Assembly (NCBI RefSeq): GCF_003846175.1
Contig: NZ_ML123047.1
Span: forward strand, 648,304 to 712,303
Direction: 5' to 3'
Length of the DNA stretch: 64,000 nt
From: Streptomyces sp. ADI95-17
Lineage (GTDB): Bacteria > Actinomycetota > Actinomycetes > Streptomycetales > Streptomycetaceae
This document shows, piece after piece, positions 8,105 to 16,542 of the stretch. Each line of letters begins with the position of its first letter. Within the stretch, counting starts at the first letter, position 1. The notes beneath the pieces were generated by a model. It saw only the letters and a program-made list of their open reading frames with translations. It made no database searches and was not told the origin of the DNA. Made by a program: the position numbers and the translations under genes.

Positions 8105-9340
8105 TCACGCCTCGGTCTGCTGCCAGACCGCGGTGAGCGCTGTGATCGGGTCGGTATCGGCCGGTGCTGCGGGCCACCATTCGCCGTCGTCATCCTGGAG
8201 GTAGGGGTACCAGCAGGTGTCGGGGCCCAGGCGCAGCTGGATGCCGTGGTCGGTGAGGGTGAGGCGGTTGCGCCAGGTCCGGAGAGGGCCGGGTGTGGTG
8301 GTCATCTCGGTGAGGGCTGTGGTCAGAGTGGCGCGGGCAGCCGACATCGTTGCCGGGGCTGGGGTGTGGGGTTGTTCGGCGACGGTGAGGCCCGTCGTGC
8401 CGCCGTGGCGCCAGGCGCGGGTGAGGCGGGCGAACTCGGTCGGTCTGGTGCCGGTGTTCTCGATCAGGTGGTGAAACCACTCGGGGCCGGGGCTGCACGC
8501 GGCGATCCGTACCGTGTCCTGGTGCTGGGTCAGGTGCAAGTCGGCGGTGTCACCCGCGAGGAGCCGTACGGCGCGTGAGGCGGTGTCGGCTACGAGGTGC
8601 TCCAGGTCCGTGGAGGTCAGGCCGCTGCCGGGTGGTGGGGCTACGGGCAGGGTCGTGGTGTGGGCGGCCGGTGCGGGGAGTTCTGGCAGCCCGGGGGCGT
8701 GTTCGGCCCAGTCGGTGTACGCGGCGGAGGCCGGGACGCCGGTCGGGGCCGGGGGGCTCGCTGCCTGCCGGGGCACTGTACGGCGTGTGCGCAGCTGGGC
8801 GAGGACCTCCTCGCGGCCTCGGCCGCGCAGCGCGAAGAGCACGAACGGGTCGGCGTCGATGGCGGCGGCGATGGCGTAGCAGAGCGCGGCGGCGTGTTTG
8901 CAGGGGTATCCCCAGTCGGGGCAGGAGCAGTCCGGGTCGAGTTCGGTGGGCTGGGGGAGAAGGGGGACGCCCGCCTGGCGGGCGTCGTCGACGAGTTCGG
9001 CGGGCATCTCGCCGTCGAGGAGCGCCGCCAGATGCCCGGCACGGGCTGCGACGGTGTCGAGCAGGGTGTCCCATTGGGCGTCGGTGAGGACGGGCAGACG
9101 GACCGAGGAGCGGTACGGGCTCGGCCGGCTGCCCTGGACGGCGGCCTTGACCCGGCCCGGGGCGACATCGGCTGGGCCGACCTTGCCCTGACGGGCGTAG
9201 GTACGTCCGCGGGACAGGCGTCCGGCGTCCAGGGTGGAGTCCTCCAGGGCCGTCACCCACGCCTGGCCCCACCAGGTCGTGGCGAAGGCGCGCTTGCCAC
9301 GGGCGGGTGTGCGGCGCTGGCCGGGGAGTGCACGGGTCAT
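8105..9340 (-). CDS. SWIM zinc-finger protein
   Basis: 411 aa from ATG 9340, which overlaps the stop of the SNF2 gene (ATGA). The N-terminal third has WWGQAWVTALE and GRTYARQGKV. The SWIM motif is CSCPDWGYPCKHAAA (CxC...CxH), a zinc-binding fold used for DNA or protein contacts. The C-terminal half is acidic and ends CWYPYLQDDDGEWWPAAP. SWIM proteins commonly sit next to a Swi2/Snf2 ATPase in actinobacteria and bacilli and are thought to act with it. Two broken relatives lie at 2.3 and 4.2 kb. Confidence 0.88.
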   Translation of the reverse strand: MTRALPGQRRTPARGKRAFATTWWGQAWVTALEDSTLDAGRLSRGRTYARQGKVGPADVAPGRVKAAVQGSRPSPYRSSVRLPVLTDAQWDTLLDTVAARAGHLAALLDGEMPAELVDDARQAGVPLLPQPTELDPDCSCPDWGYPCKHAAALCYAIAAAIDADPFVLFALRGRGREEVLAQLRTRRTVPRQAASPPAPTGVPASAAYTDWAEHAPGLPELPAPAAHTTTLPVAPPPGSGLTSTDLEHLVADTASRAVRLLAGDTADLHLTQHQDTVRIAACSPGPEWFHHLIENTGTRPTEFARLTRAWRHGGTTGLTVAEQPHTPAPATMSAARATLTTALTEMTTTPGPLRTWRNRLTLTDHGIQLRLGPDTCWYPYLQDDDGEWWPAAPADTDPITALTAVWQQTEA

Positions 9341-12219
9341 GACTGCCTTCCCAGGGCGACGAGTTCGGCGAGGTCGGCGTCGGACAGCTCGGTCAGGGCG
9401 GCCTCGCCGGAGCCGACGACGGCGTCGGCGAGCGTGCGCTTGGACTCCAGCAGCTGCGCCACCTTGTCCTCTACGGTGCCCTCCGCGATGAGCTTGTGCA
9501 CCTGGACGGGCCTGTCCTGGCCGATGCGGTAGGCGCGGTCGGTGGCCTGGTCCTCGACCGCAGGGTTCCACCAGCGGTCGTAGTGCACGACGTGGGTGGC
9601 GCGGGTGAGGTTGAGTCCCGTGCCCGCCGCCTTCAGCGACAGCAGGAACACTGGTACCTCACCGCGCTGGAAGCGCTCCACCATCTCCTCGCGCCGCGCG
9701 ACGGGGGTGCCGCCGTGCAGGAAGAGGGTGGGGGTGCCGCGTTCGGCGAGATGTTTCTCCAGGAGGGTCGCCATCTGCTTGTACTGGGTGAAGACCAGCA
9801 CCGACTCGCCCTCGGCGGTGATGGTGCCGAGCAGCTCGTCGAGCAGGTCGAGCTTGCCGGAGCGGCCGCCGAGCGGCGTGGACTGGCGCAGGTACTGGGC
9901 GGGGTGGTTGCAGATCTGTTTCAGCCCGGTCAGCAGCTTGAGCACCAGACCGCGGCGGGCGATGCCCTCGGATTCCTCGATCTTCGCCATGGTCTCGCGG
10001 ACCACCGCCTCGTAGAGGCCCGCCTGTTCGGCCGTCAGCGCCACGACCCGCTCGGTCTCGGTCTTGGCCGGCAGCTCGGGCGCGATTCCCGGGTCGGACT
10101 TCCTGCGGCGCAGCAGGAAAGGGCGCACGAGACGGGACAGGCGTCCGGCGGCCTCGGGGTCCTCGCCCGACTCGATGGCGCGGGCGTGCCGGTCTCGGAA
10201 GGCCGCGAGGGGGCCGAGGAGCCCCGGAGTGGTCCAGTCGAGGAGCGCCCACAGCTCGGAGAGGTTGTTCTCCACGGGCGTGCCGGTGAGGGCGACGCGG
10301 GCGCGGGCGGGCACGGCGCGCAGCTCGCGGGCGGTGACGGCGTAGGGGTTCTTGACGTGCTGTGCCTCGTCCGCGGCGATCAGCGACCAGTCGGACCCGG
10401 CGAGGGCTTCGCGGTCGTGGCGCAGCACCCCGTAGGTGACCAGGACGATCTCGTCGTCGGCCAAGTCGTCGAGGTGGCGCTCGCCGCCGTGGTAGCGGCG
10501 CACGGGAGTGGACGGCGCGAACCGGGCCGCCTCGCGCTCCCAGTTGCCGAGCAGGGAGGCCGGGCAGACGACGAGGGTGGGGCCGGCGGTCGCGGGGTCG
10601 GTCTGGCGGTGCAGATGCAGGGCGAGAAGGGTGATGGTCTTGCCCAGGCCCATGTCGTCGGCGAGGCAGCCGCCGAGGCCGAGCTCGCACATCTCGGCCA
10701 GCCAGGCGAGGCCCCGCCTCTGGTAGTCGCGCAACATGGCCTTGAGCGCGGCGGGCTGCGGGGCGGGAGTACGTGACTCGGGATCGCGGATACGGGCGAC
10801 GAGGTCGCCGAGCGCGCCGACCGCCTCACAGGGGATCTGCTCGCCGTCCCTTTCCACCTCGCCGGTCAGCGTGGCGCTCAGCGCCTCCATGGGCGTGAGC
10901 GGTTCCATCCGGCGGCGCCTGACGCGGGCCACCAGCTTCGGGTCGGCGACCACCCACTGGTCACGCAGCCGAACCAGAGGGCGGCGTGTCTCGGCGAGGG
11001 CGTCCATCTCGGCCTCGGTGAGCGGCTCGCCGCCGAGCGAGATCTGCCAGCGGAAGTCGAGGAGTGCGTCGGCGCCGAGGAGTCCGCCAGCACTGGAGCC
11101 GGGGGCGGTGCGCTGCCCGATCTCCGCGGCCGCGGTGAGTGCCTTGACCAGCTCACGCGGCCAGTGCACGTCGATGCCGGCCGAACGCAGTGTGTCGGTG
11201 GCGTCGCCCAGCAGGTCGAGGGCCTCGTCGTCGGACAGACGGAGTTCGTCGGGAGCGGTGTCTCTCAGCAGCCGCTGAAGCGGAGGCCAGGCGCGGGCTC
11301 CGCGGCGCAGCGCCAGCAGCGTCTCGGTCTCGGCGCGCGGGCCGAGCAGCCGTTCCACCTCGTCCGGCTCGCTCCACAGCCGGGCGGCCTCGACGACGAG
11401 CCCCGGATCCGCCGCGGTGTGCAGCTGCGGCACGGCCCGGAACACTCGGCGCCGTCCCTCCGGGGGGTCGACGCGCAAGGAGACGCCGACATCGGCGGTG
11501 AACGCGGTGGCGGTCTCCTCGGCCCACTCGCGCAGGGCGGGTACGGCACGCGTCTCGCGCCAGGCGTACGGCAGCGCCCCCATGGCGAGCGGCGCGGCCG
11601 GGGTGCGGACCAGGTCGTCGGCGACCGCGTCGCAGAACTGGCGTACCAGCGCGGTGGGTTCGGCGATCCGCACCGGAGGCGGGCCGGGCTCGGGCAGACA
11701 GTGGGCGTGGGGCGGGAACGCGGCGGCGAGGGCGTCCAGGTTCTGACGCTGGGCAGCGGTGAAAGGCCCCGCCTGCCAGGTGTCGTAGCCGGCGGGGGTG
11801 AGGGCGGGGTGGAGGCGGCCGTCGGCGAGCAGCCGGAGCGCGAAGCGGGCGGCGGCCTGCCAGGCGGCGGCGGACGGATTCGGTGGCTGCGCCCCGGTCA
11901 GGGCGGCGACGGCGAGGGCGGCGGGCAGCGCGTGTCCCGTCACCTTGCGCCGCCTGACCGAGCGGCCGTGCGGCAGCACCAGTTCCACCGCGTCGGTCTC
12001 GACGCCGATGGGTGCCGTGCCCTCGGCGGCGGCCGCCCCGGCGGGCTGCCACAGCAGCAGCCGGCCGAGGCGGGCGGGCTCGCCGGGCAGAAACACCGCC
12101 GCCCAGCCGTTGTCGAGCAGGCCCCGCGCCCAGGAGGCCGACTCCGGTGCCGCCAGCGGCAGCACACTCCTGCGGCCCGTGCCCGGCTCCCGTGCGACGA
12201 CTCGCGCCACCTTCCTCAA
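9337..12219 (-). CDS. SNF2-family DEAD/DEAH-box ATPase
   Basis: 960 aa from a TTG at 12219 with a perfect AGGAGG six bases upstream. A start further upstream has no such site. The N-terminal ~450 residues are a family-specific region. The ATPase core shows motif I DDMGLGKT, motif II DEAQ (LIAADEAQHVKNP), motif III LTGTPVENNL, an ICNHP element, and motif VI ATDRAYRIGQ. It is likely a DNA translocase or remodeller, coupled in translation to the SWIM protein. The pair is found both in core genomes and in defence islands; its role here is not clear. Confidence 0.92.
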   Translation of the reverse strand: MRKVARVVAREPGTGRRSVLPLAAPESASWARGLLDNGWAAVFLPGEPARLGRLLLWQPAGAAAAEGTAPIGVETDAVELVLPHGRSVRRRKVTGHALPAALAVAALTGAQPPNPSAAAWQAAARFALRLLADGRLHPALTPAGYDTWQAGPFTAAQRQNLDALAAAFPPHAHCLPEPGPPPVRIAEPTALVRQFCDAVADDLVRTPAAPLAMGALPYAWRETRAVPALREWAEETATAFTADVGVSLRVDPPEGRRRVFRAVPQLHTAADPGLVVEAARLWSEPDEVERLLGPRAETETLLALRRGARAWPPLQRLLRDTAPDELRLSDDEALDLLGDATDTLRSAGIDVHWPRELVKALTAAAEIGQRTAPGSSAGGLLGADALLDFRWQISLGGEPLTEAEMDALAETRRPLVRLRDQWVVADPKLVARVRRRRMEPLTPMEALSATLTGEVERDGEQIPCEAVGALGDLVARIRDPESRTPAPQPAALKAMLRDYQRRGLAWLAEMCELGLGGCLADDMGLGKTITLLALHLHRQTDPATAGPTLVVCPASLLGNWEREAARFAPSTPVRRYHGGERHLDDLADDEIVLVTYGVLRHDREALAGSDWSLIAADEAQHVKNPYAVTARELRAVPARARVALTGTPVENNLSELWALLDWTTPGLLGPLAAFRDRHARAIESGEDPEAAGRLSRLVRPFLLRRRKSDPGIAPELPAKTETERVVALTAEQAGLYEAVVRETMAKIEESEGIARRGLVLKLLTGLKQICNHPAQYLRQSTPLGGRSGKLDLLDELLGTITAEGESVLVFTQYKQMATLLEKHLAERGTPTLFLHGGTPVARREEMVERFQRGEVPVFLLSLKAAGTGLNLTRATHVVHYDRWWNPAVEDQATDRAYRIGQDRPVQVHKLIAEGTVEDKVAQLLESKRTLADAVVGSGEAALTELSDADLAELVALGRQS

Positions 12220-12304
12220 CTCCGTCCTCCTGTGAGCGAGCCGCACCGTGCCTCGCTCATCACCACGTACCCGTCGTTCTCCGGTGAGTTCCGCCGCCCC
12301 GCCG

Positions 12305-14569
12305 TCACCGGCGGGAGCGCGCCTTGTTCGCCGCGGTGCGGATACGTTTGGCCAGCCGCTTGTCGACATCGCGCAGGCTCTCGCCCAGCTCGGCAAGGAC
12401 CTGGGCGGTGGCTGGGTGCTCCACTCGCCAAAGGTCGTCCACCCGCTGTTCGAGCACCTCTGGTGCCACGTTCGGGTTCTCCTGGAAGCCCAGGAGCAGC
12501 TCCTCGTCCTCCTGGGCACCGACGAAGAGCGAGAGACTGTCGATGAACAGCCACAACCGGGCCTGCTCCGCGCGCGCCGCATCCGCGTGGGCGTCCGCCT
12601 CAGGGCGTGCGCCCAGGGCCGCGGCGGCCACCTGGCGGCATCCCTCGATGCCGGAGTCCGCCGCCTTGCGCAGCACGCGCAGTGCTCGCGAGTCGTCGAG
12701 TACGGCCAGCACCGGCTGGACCACGGCGCGTCTGGCCGCGATGTCGGGGCCGTCGCCCGCACAGGCGTCGAGCAGCCCCACCGCGGCGTCAGCCCCGGAA
12801 CGGTGCTTCAGCCACCCTTCGACCTCTTGGCGCGTCTCCTCGGGGGAGTAGCCCAGAAGGCCCTGGAGGAGGGTGTCTGCGTCGGCTTCGGCGTACTCGC
12901 CGAGCAGCGGCGCGAGTGCACCGCATTCCATCAAGTAGGCGCGCAGCCCGTGGCGGCCGAGCGGGGTGAGCCGCATGCGGTCCCCGTTCTCGTGGTCCCT
13001 CGGCCGGCCCGAGGCGTCCGACCAGGCATCCGAACCGGAGAGCCCGCGCCCGCTGACAGCGTTCAGGGGCGTGGCCAGGAGATCCTCGGCCGCGACGACA
13101 CCATGGTCACCGGGAACGAACTCCACCGCGCCCAGGTAGGCGAGCTCTTCCGCCAGGTCCCGGAAGGTCGTCGCGAACAAGGCCAGGAGGAAATCGAGCT
13201 CGGGCCCTTCGGCACCCGCCTCTCGGGCTTTCGCCCGCAGGTCGTCGATCTCCACCCAGGTGCCGTCCAGGGCGTCGTACAGCTGCCCGATCAGCGCGTC
13301 GGCGATCTCGGCCGACAGCTCGTCCAGCTCGCCCAGCTCTCCCAGCTCGCCGAGCGGTTCGTCCAGTACCCCCGTCTCGTCGATCTCCTCCAGCAGGTCG
13401 CCCAGGGTGACCGACCAGAGCTCCAGAAGATTCTCGCCGGCGAAGTCGGCCGCCTCGCCACCCCAGGCGCGGCCCCCGCTGATCGTGATCAGCCCGCGGT
13501 TCACGGCGAAACTCCACGGCTCGTCGAGAACGTCCACGTCCTTGGCGCTGCGCAGCGCCTTCAACGCACGGGCCCGGGCGGTGGCCTCGGCGTACGGCGA
13601 GCCCTCGTCGGCGAACTCCCATAGCCGGAGCTCCTCGACGGCCTCACGGGCGAGCGCGCGCCGCAGCACCCGGCTCGCGGTGACCTGCCGTCCCTCGCGG
13701 CACCAGGTGGTGAGCCGCAGCGCCGATTCGAAGAGCGGGACATCCCGCACAGCCGCCGCGAGGTCCTCCCCCGGAGCCAGGGTCACCGGGCGCAGCACGG
13801 GCACACTCGCGACCGGTCCGTCGACTCCGGGGTCGACCGGGCTGCCCGGCCCTCGGCAGCGCCCGCAGGCGCACGATGCCGTGTCCTCGGCCGCCGGCTG
13901 TCCCCCACCGCCGCGCCCGGCCCGGGTACCGGCCGGCGGCTTCGCCGTGCCGGGCACCATGTCCGGCGTCAAACGGGCCAGCCGCTCGGCGATCCCGTCC
14001 CGGGGGAAATCTGCCGGGTTGTAGCCGGCCGACCGCAGCTCGGCGACCAGCTCGTCGAACGGGCCGTCTCCCGCCCTGTCGGGCACTTCGAGGCGTGCCA
14101 GTACCTCGCCCAGGCCCCACACCCCGCCGATGTCCTCGGCCGGTACGTCGGCACGACGGCCGCCGACGCAGCGCACCGCTCGCTCCGCGCCGACCGGTCG
14201 CGGCAGTGTCTTCTCCAGCGTGATCCGGTGCTCCCAGTCATCGCCGAAGTCGTAGACATAGCGCAGCCGCGCCCCGTCCTCGGGCAGAACATCACCGAGC
14301 GCGATGGCGTGCTGGTCGCTGCTGCCGGGGCCGAAGCCGAGATCGATGTCGGTGAGCCGGGCCGCGTCGCCGTACACCCGGCCGGACTCGTCGGTGAAGA
14401 GGTGCAGATGGCCACCCTGCCAGCCGAAGGCGGCCTGGACGGCGTCGTGCAGGGTGCGAAGAGAGGTGTCGGACGGCAGTACGAGCCGCCGCCACAGAGG
14501 CGGCTGGGTGCCGTGCAGCGCGATCTTCAGCTGGAGATCGGACGGGGCCGCCCCCGTCTCTCGTCGCAT
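12305..14569 (-). CDS. Plasmid pRiA4b ORF-3-like family protein
   Basis: 754 aa from ATG 14569 (GGGAG about 8 bases upstream). The first ~190 residues are the pRiA4b ORF-3 domain: LKIALHGTQPPLWRRLVLPSD, LHDAVQAAFGWQGGHLHLF, YVYDFGDDWEHRITLEK. A short Cys cluster follows (CACGRCRG). The remaining ~500 residues are acidic and Leu/Ala-rich with Glu-rich helices and no recognised catalytic motif. It lies 85 bp upstream of the SNF2 gene in the same orientation, so the three may be co-transcribed. Function is unknown. Confidence 0.82.
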   Translation of the reverse strand: MRRETGAAPSDLQLKIALHGTQPPLWRRLVLPSDTSLRTLHDAVQAAFGWQGGHLHLFTDESGRVYGDAARLTDIDLGFGPGSSDQHAIALGDVLPEDGARLRYVYDFGDDWEHRITLEKTLPRPVGAERAVRCVGGRRADVPAEDIGGVWGLGEVLARLEVPDRAGDGPFDELVAELRSAGYNPADFPRDGIAERLARLTPDMVPGTAKPPAGTRAGRGGGGQPAAEDTASCACGRCRGPGSPVDPGVDGPVASVPVLRPVTLAPGEDLAAAVRDVPLFESALRLTTWCREGRQVTASRVLRRALAREAVEELRLWEFADEGSPYAEATARARALKALRSAKDVDVLDEPWSFAVNRGLITISGGRAWGGEAADFAGENLLELWSVTLGDLLEEIDETGVLDEPLGELGELGELDELSAEIADALIGQLYDALDGTWVEIDDLRAKAREAGAEGPELDFLLALFATTFRDLAEELAYLGAVEFVPGDHGVVAAEDLLATPLNAVSGRGLSGSDAWSDASGRPRDHENGDRMRLTPLGRHGLRAYLMECGALAPLLGEYAEADADTLLQGLLGYSPEETRQEVEGWLKHRSGADAAVGLLDACAGDGPDIAARRAVVQPVLAVLDDSRALRVLRKAADSGIEGCRQVAAAALGARPEADAHADAARAEQARLWLFIDSLSLFVGAQEDEELLLGFQENPNVAPEVLEQRVDDLWRVEHPATAQVLAELGESLRDVDKRLAKRIRTAANKARSRR

Positions 14570-14801
14570 CCTTTGTCTCCCACCCGTCCGAGGCCGCTCG
14601 AATGGCCCCAGCATGACGGTCGCGTGTGGCCCAACCCAAACCGGATCACTTCGGCTGCGGTCATTTCGGTCGTGGCGGCCCCGGTATCGCTCGCAGCGGA
14701 TACCCTGTGCCCGCGCACCGACCTCGCGGCCCCGCCATGCGCGGACGCATACCTGGCGGGACGACAGCAGTGGGGTGCGCATATCGCAGTATGTTCGCGT
14801 C

Positions 14802-15049
14802 ATGGCGGATACGACGCGCGTCACGGTGACGCTGCCGACCGGGCAGGTCGCCGAACTGAGGTAGCTCACCGACAACGTTTCCGGTTATGTCGCCGAGGTG
14901 GCGGCGCGGCAGTTGCGGCACCAGCTTCTGGGGGCGGACCTGCTACGCCACCAGAGGAACACGGGGCCTTCACCGAGGAGGAGCTGGCGGAGGCCCGTTC
15001 CGGCATCTCCGGGACGGCGAGCGCCGACGGGTCGGCGAGCGCGGCGTGA
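14802..15049 (+). pseudogene. Decayed antitoxin gene of a PIN toxin-antitoxin pair
   Basis: Starts MADTTRVTVTLPTGQVAELR, typical of a small ribbon-helix-helix-type antitoxin, then meets TAG at 14862-14864. Translation past the stop gives LTDNVSGYVAEVAARQLRHQ. A one-base deletion near 14955 shifts the frame, after which GAFTEEELAEARSGISG restores the expected tail. Nonsense plus frameshift make it a pseudogene. It ends by overlapping the toxin start. Confidence 0.7.
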
Positions 15050-15534
15050 ACGATCATGCCGAGGCCGTGGTCCTGGACTCCCGAGGGCTCTCCCGCCTGG
15101 ATCGCGCAGGACCGCAAGATCCTTGCCGTGTTCCGGGTGTTCCACGCCATGGGGCCGATTTCGTCATCGACGCCAACAGCATTGTGGAAGTCAGCCATGC
15201 ACGCGTGAACATGCCTCGGCCGCGGTGGGCGCTGCCCCGCGTCAAAGTGGAGCCGGTGACCGAGGGCGCGGCGAAAGCGTCCGCAGAACTGCTCAAGGCC
15301 GCGGAACTGCTCAAGGCCGCGGGCCTGCAAGGCCACAAGTACGCGATCGACGCGACAGTCGCCGAGGTGGCACTGCGCCAGCCGGGTCCGGTGGTCGTAT
15401 TGACGTTCGACATCGACGACATGACGCGGCTGTGTGGGGGCCGCGTCCGGCTCATCGGCATCAGAGCGGACGGGCGCAGGTGCCCGTGCGCCGGCCCCGG
15501 AGGGAATCCGCCCTCGTCACACCGTGATGGGTGA
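15046..15534 (+). pseudogene. Decayed PIN-domain toxin gene
   Basis: Start GTG 15046 overlaps the antitoxin end. Recognisable parts are ADFVIDANSIVEVSHARVN, GHKYAIDATVAEVAL and VVVLTFDIDDMTRLCG, with PIN-like acidic residues. An extra base near 15083 and a missing base near 15152 scramble about 25 residues between them (the other frame reads WIAQDRKILAVFRVFHAMG). A small duplication (LLKAAELLKAAG) is visible. The expected stop after RLIGI is lost, so the frame runs on into repeat copy 4. A scrap of a related gene is at 7882-7960. Confidence 0.7.
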
Positions 15535-15560
15535 AAAAGGCTTGACCGAGGTGACCAGGG
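15517..15560. repeat. Attachment-like repeat, copy 4 (right border of accessory region)
   Basis: Contains ATGGGTGAAAAAGGCTTGAC, identical to copy 2, and then CGAGGTGACCAGG of the LLM gene. Everything to its right reads as core chromosome; everything to its left is accessory or broken. Confidence 0.75.
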
Positions 15561-15762
15561 TGCCCAGGCGGAGCCGGTCGGTGGCGGCGGCCGCGGCGGT
15601 GAGAGTCGGCACCGCGCCGAACCAGGGGCCGTCGCGGAAGGTCCGCCAGGCCAGGTGGTCGTAGGTGTAGGCGGCGTGGAACCCCAGTTCCTCGGCACGC
15701 TGCCAGACCTTCCGGCCTTCGCTCCAGCGGTGGATGGGGAGGATCAGAGTGCTCAGACGCAT
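15517..15762 (-). pseudogene. 5' fragment of an LLM-class oxidoreductase gene, cut at repeat copy 4
   Basis: 81 codons, MRLSTLILPIHRW through FHAAYTYDHLAWR and RLRLGTLVTS, and then VKPFSPITV and TGA provided by the repeat. The reading frame leaves the LLM family at the same residue as the 7.6-kb fragment. This is probably the resident chromosomal gene, since its upstream side joins core genes. The rest of the gene is not in this window in this orientation. Confidence 0.8.
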
Positions 15763-15829
15763 GGATACGACCATACGGGCCCGGAAACGGACAGGTCTGC
15801 TCCGTGCAGGCACGGGGCTGAGCCGCTGG

Positions 15830-16372
15830 TCAGTCGCGGAACCGCAGGAACGCGGGCGGTACGGAAGCGGTGAGCCAGACGCCGTTGGCGCTGACGTGGA
15901 AGGTGTGGCCCGCGCGGTGCATCGCGCCCGCGTCCACGGACAGGACGACGGGCCGGCCCCGCCGGGCGCCGACCCTGGTCGCCGTCTCGCGGTCGGGCGA
16001 GAGGTGGACGTGCGTGCGGGCCATGGGCCGCAGGCCCTCGTTCCGGATCGAGTCCAGCGCATGGCCCACCGTGCCGTGGTACAGGTACGCGGGCGGCTCG
16101 GCCGGTGGCAGGTCGAGGTCCACCGGGACGGTGTGGCCCTGGCTCGCGCGGATCCGGCCGTTCTCCACGGCAAAGCGCTGCTTGTCGTTCGTGGCCACGA
16201 CATGGTCGAGCTCGGCCCGGGTGAGGGGGACGTTGTTCCGGGCCATGGCACGCAGCAACGCGTCGATCGGCACCCAGCCGTTCGCGTCGAGCGTGATGCC
16301 GATCCGCTCCGGCTGATGGCGCAGGTGCTTCGAGAGGTACTTGGACACCTTGACGGTGCGTCTTTCATCCAT
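15830..16372 (-). CDS. kptA: RNA 2'-phosphotransferase (KptA/Tpt1 family)
   Basis: 180 aa from ATG 16372, the usual family length; upstream in-frame codons lack family similarity. It shows KVSKYLSKHLRHQPERIGI, the winged N-terminal domain, then the NAD-binding lobe with YHGTVGHALDSIRNEGL, MARTHVHLS and VVLSVDAGAM. Tpt1 enzymes move the 2'-phosphate left at a splice junction from RNA to NAD, giving ADP-ribose 1''-2'' cyclic phosphate. The bacterial role is unsettled because tRNA splicing of that type is absent. It is a single gene on the core side of the island border. Confidence 0.93.
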   Translation of the reverse strand: MDERRTVKVSKYLSKHLRHQPERIGITLDANGWVPIDALLRAMARNNVPLTRAELDHVVATNDKQRFAVENGRIRASQGHTVPVDLDLPPAEPPAYLYHGTVGHALDSIRNEGLRPMARTHVHLSPDRETATRVGARRGRPVVLSVDAGAMHRAGHTFHVSANGVWLTASVPPAFLRFRD

Positions 16373-16463
16373 GTCGCTAGGGTGCCGGGGATCGTCTCGT
16401 CGGCGCATCCGGGTTTCGCTCACGATGCGCTGGAGCAATTCTCGGCCGGACTGAGGAAAGTTT

Positions 16464-16530
16464 TCGTCCACAGGTTTGATCCACAGTCAACTTGAGTTAT
16501 CCACAAGCTGATTGGCGATTCTGTGGACAA
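16464..16530. promoter_or_regulatory. DnaA-box cluster between kptA and the merR operon
   Basis: Four nonamers in 67 bp: TCGTCCACA (16464-16472), TGATCCACA (16477-16485), TTATCCACA (16497-16505, consensus) and reversed TGTGGACAA (16522-16530, consensus). It ends 12 bp before the 3' end of the MerR gene. It could titrate DnaA; it is too small and lacks dnaA/dnaN neighbours to be an origin. Confidence 0.7.
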
Positions 16531-16542
16531 GTGCAGCCGAAA

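Noticed and set aside
1..15560. Prophage or complete integrative conjugative element
   Set aside because: No integrase, excisionase, tra, structural or replication genes appear in the window; only border-like repeats and defence-type cargo do.
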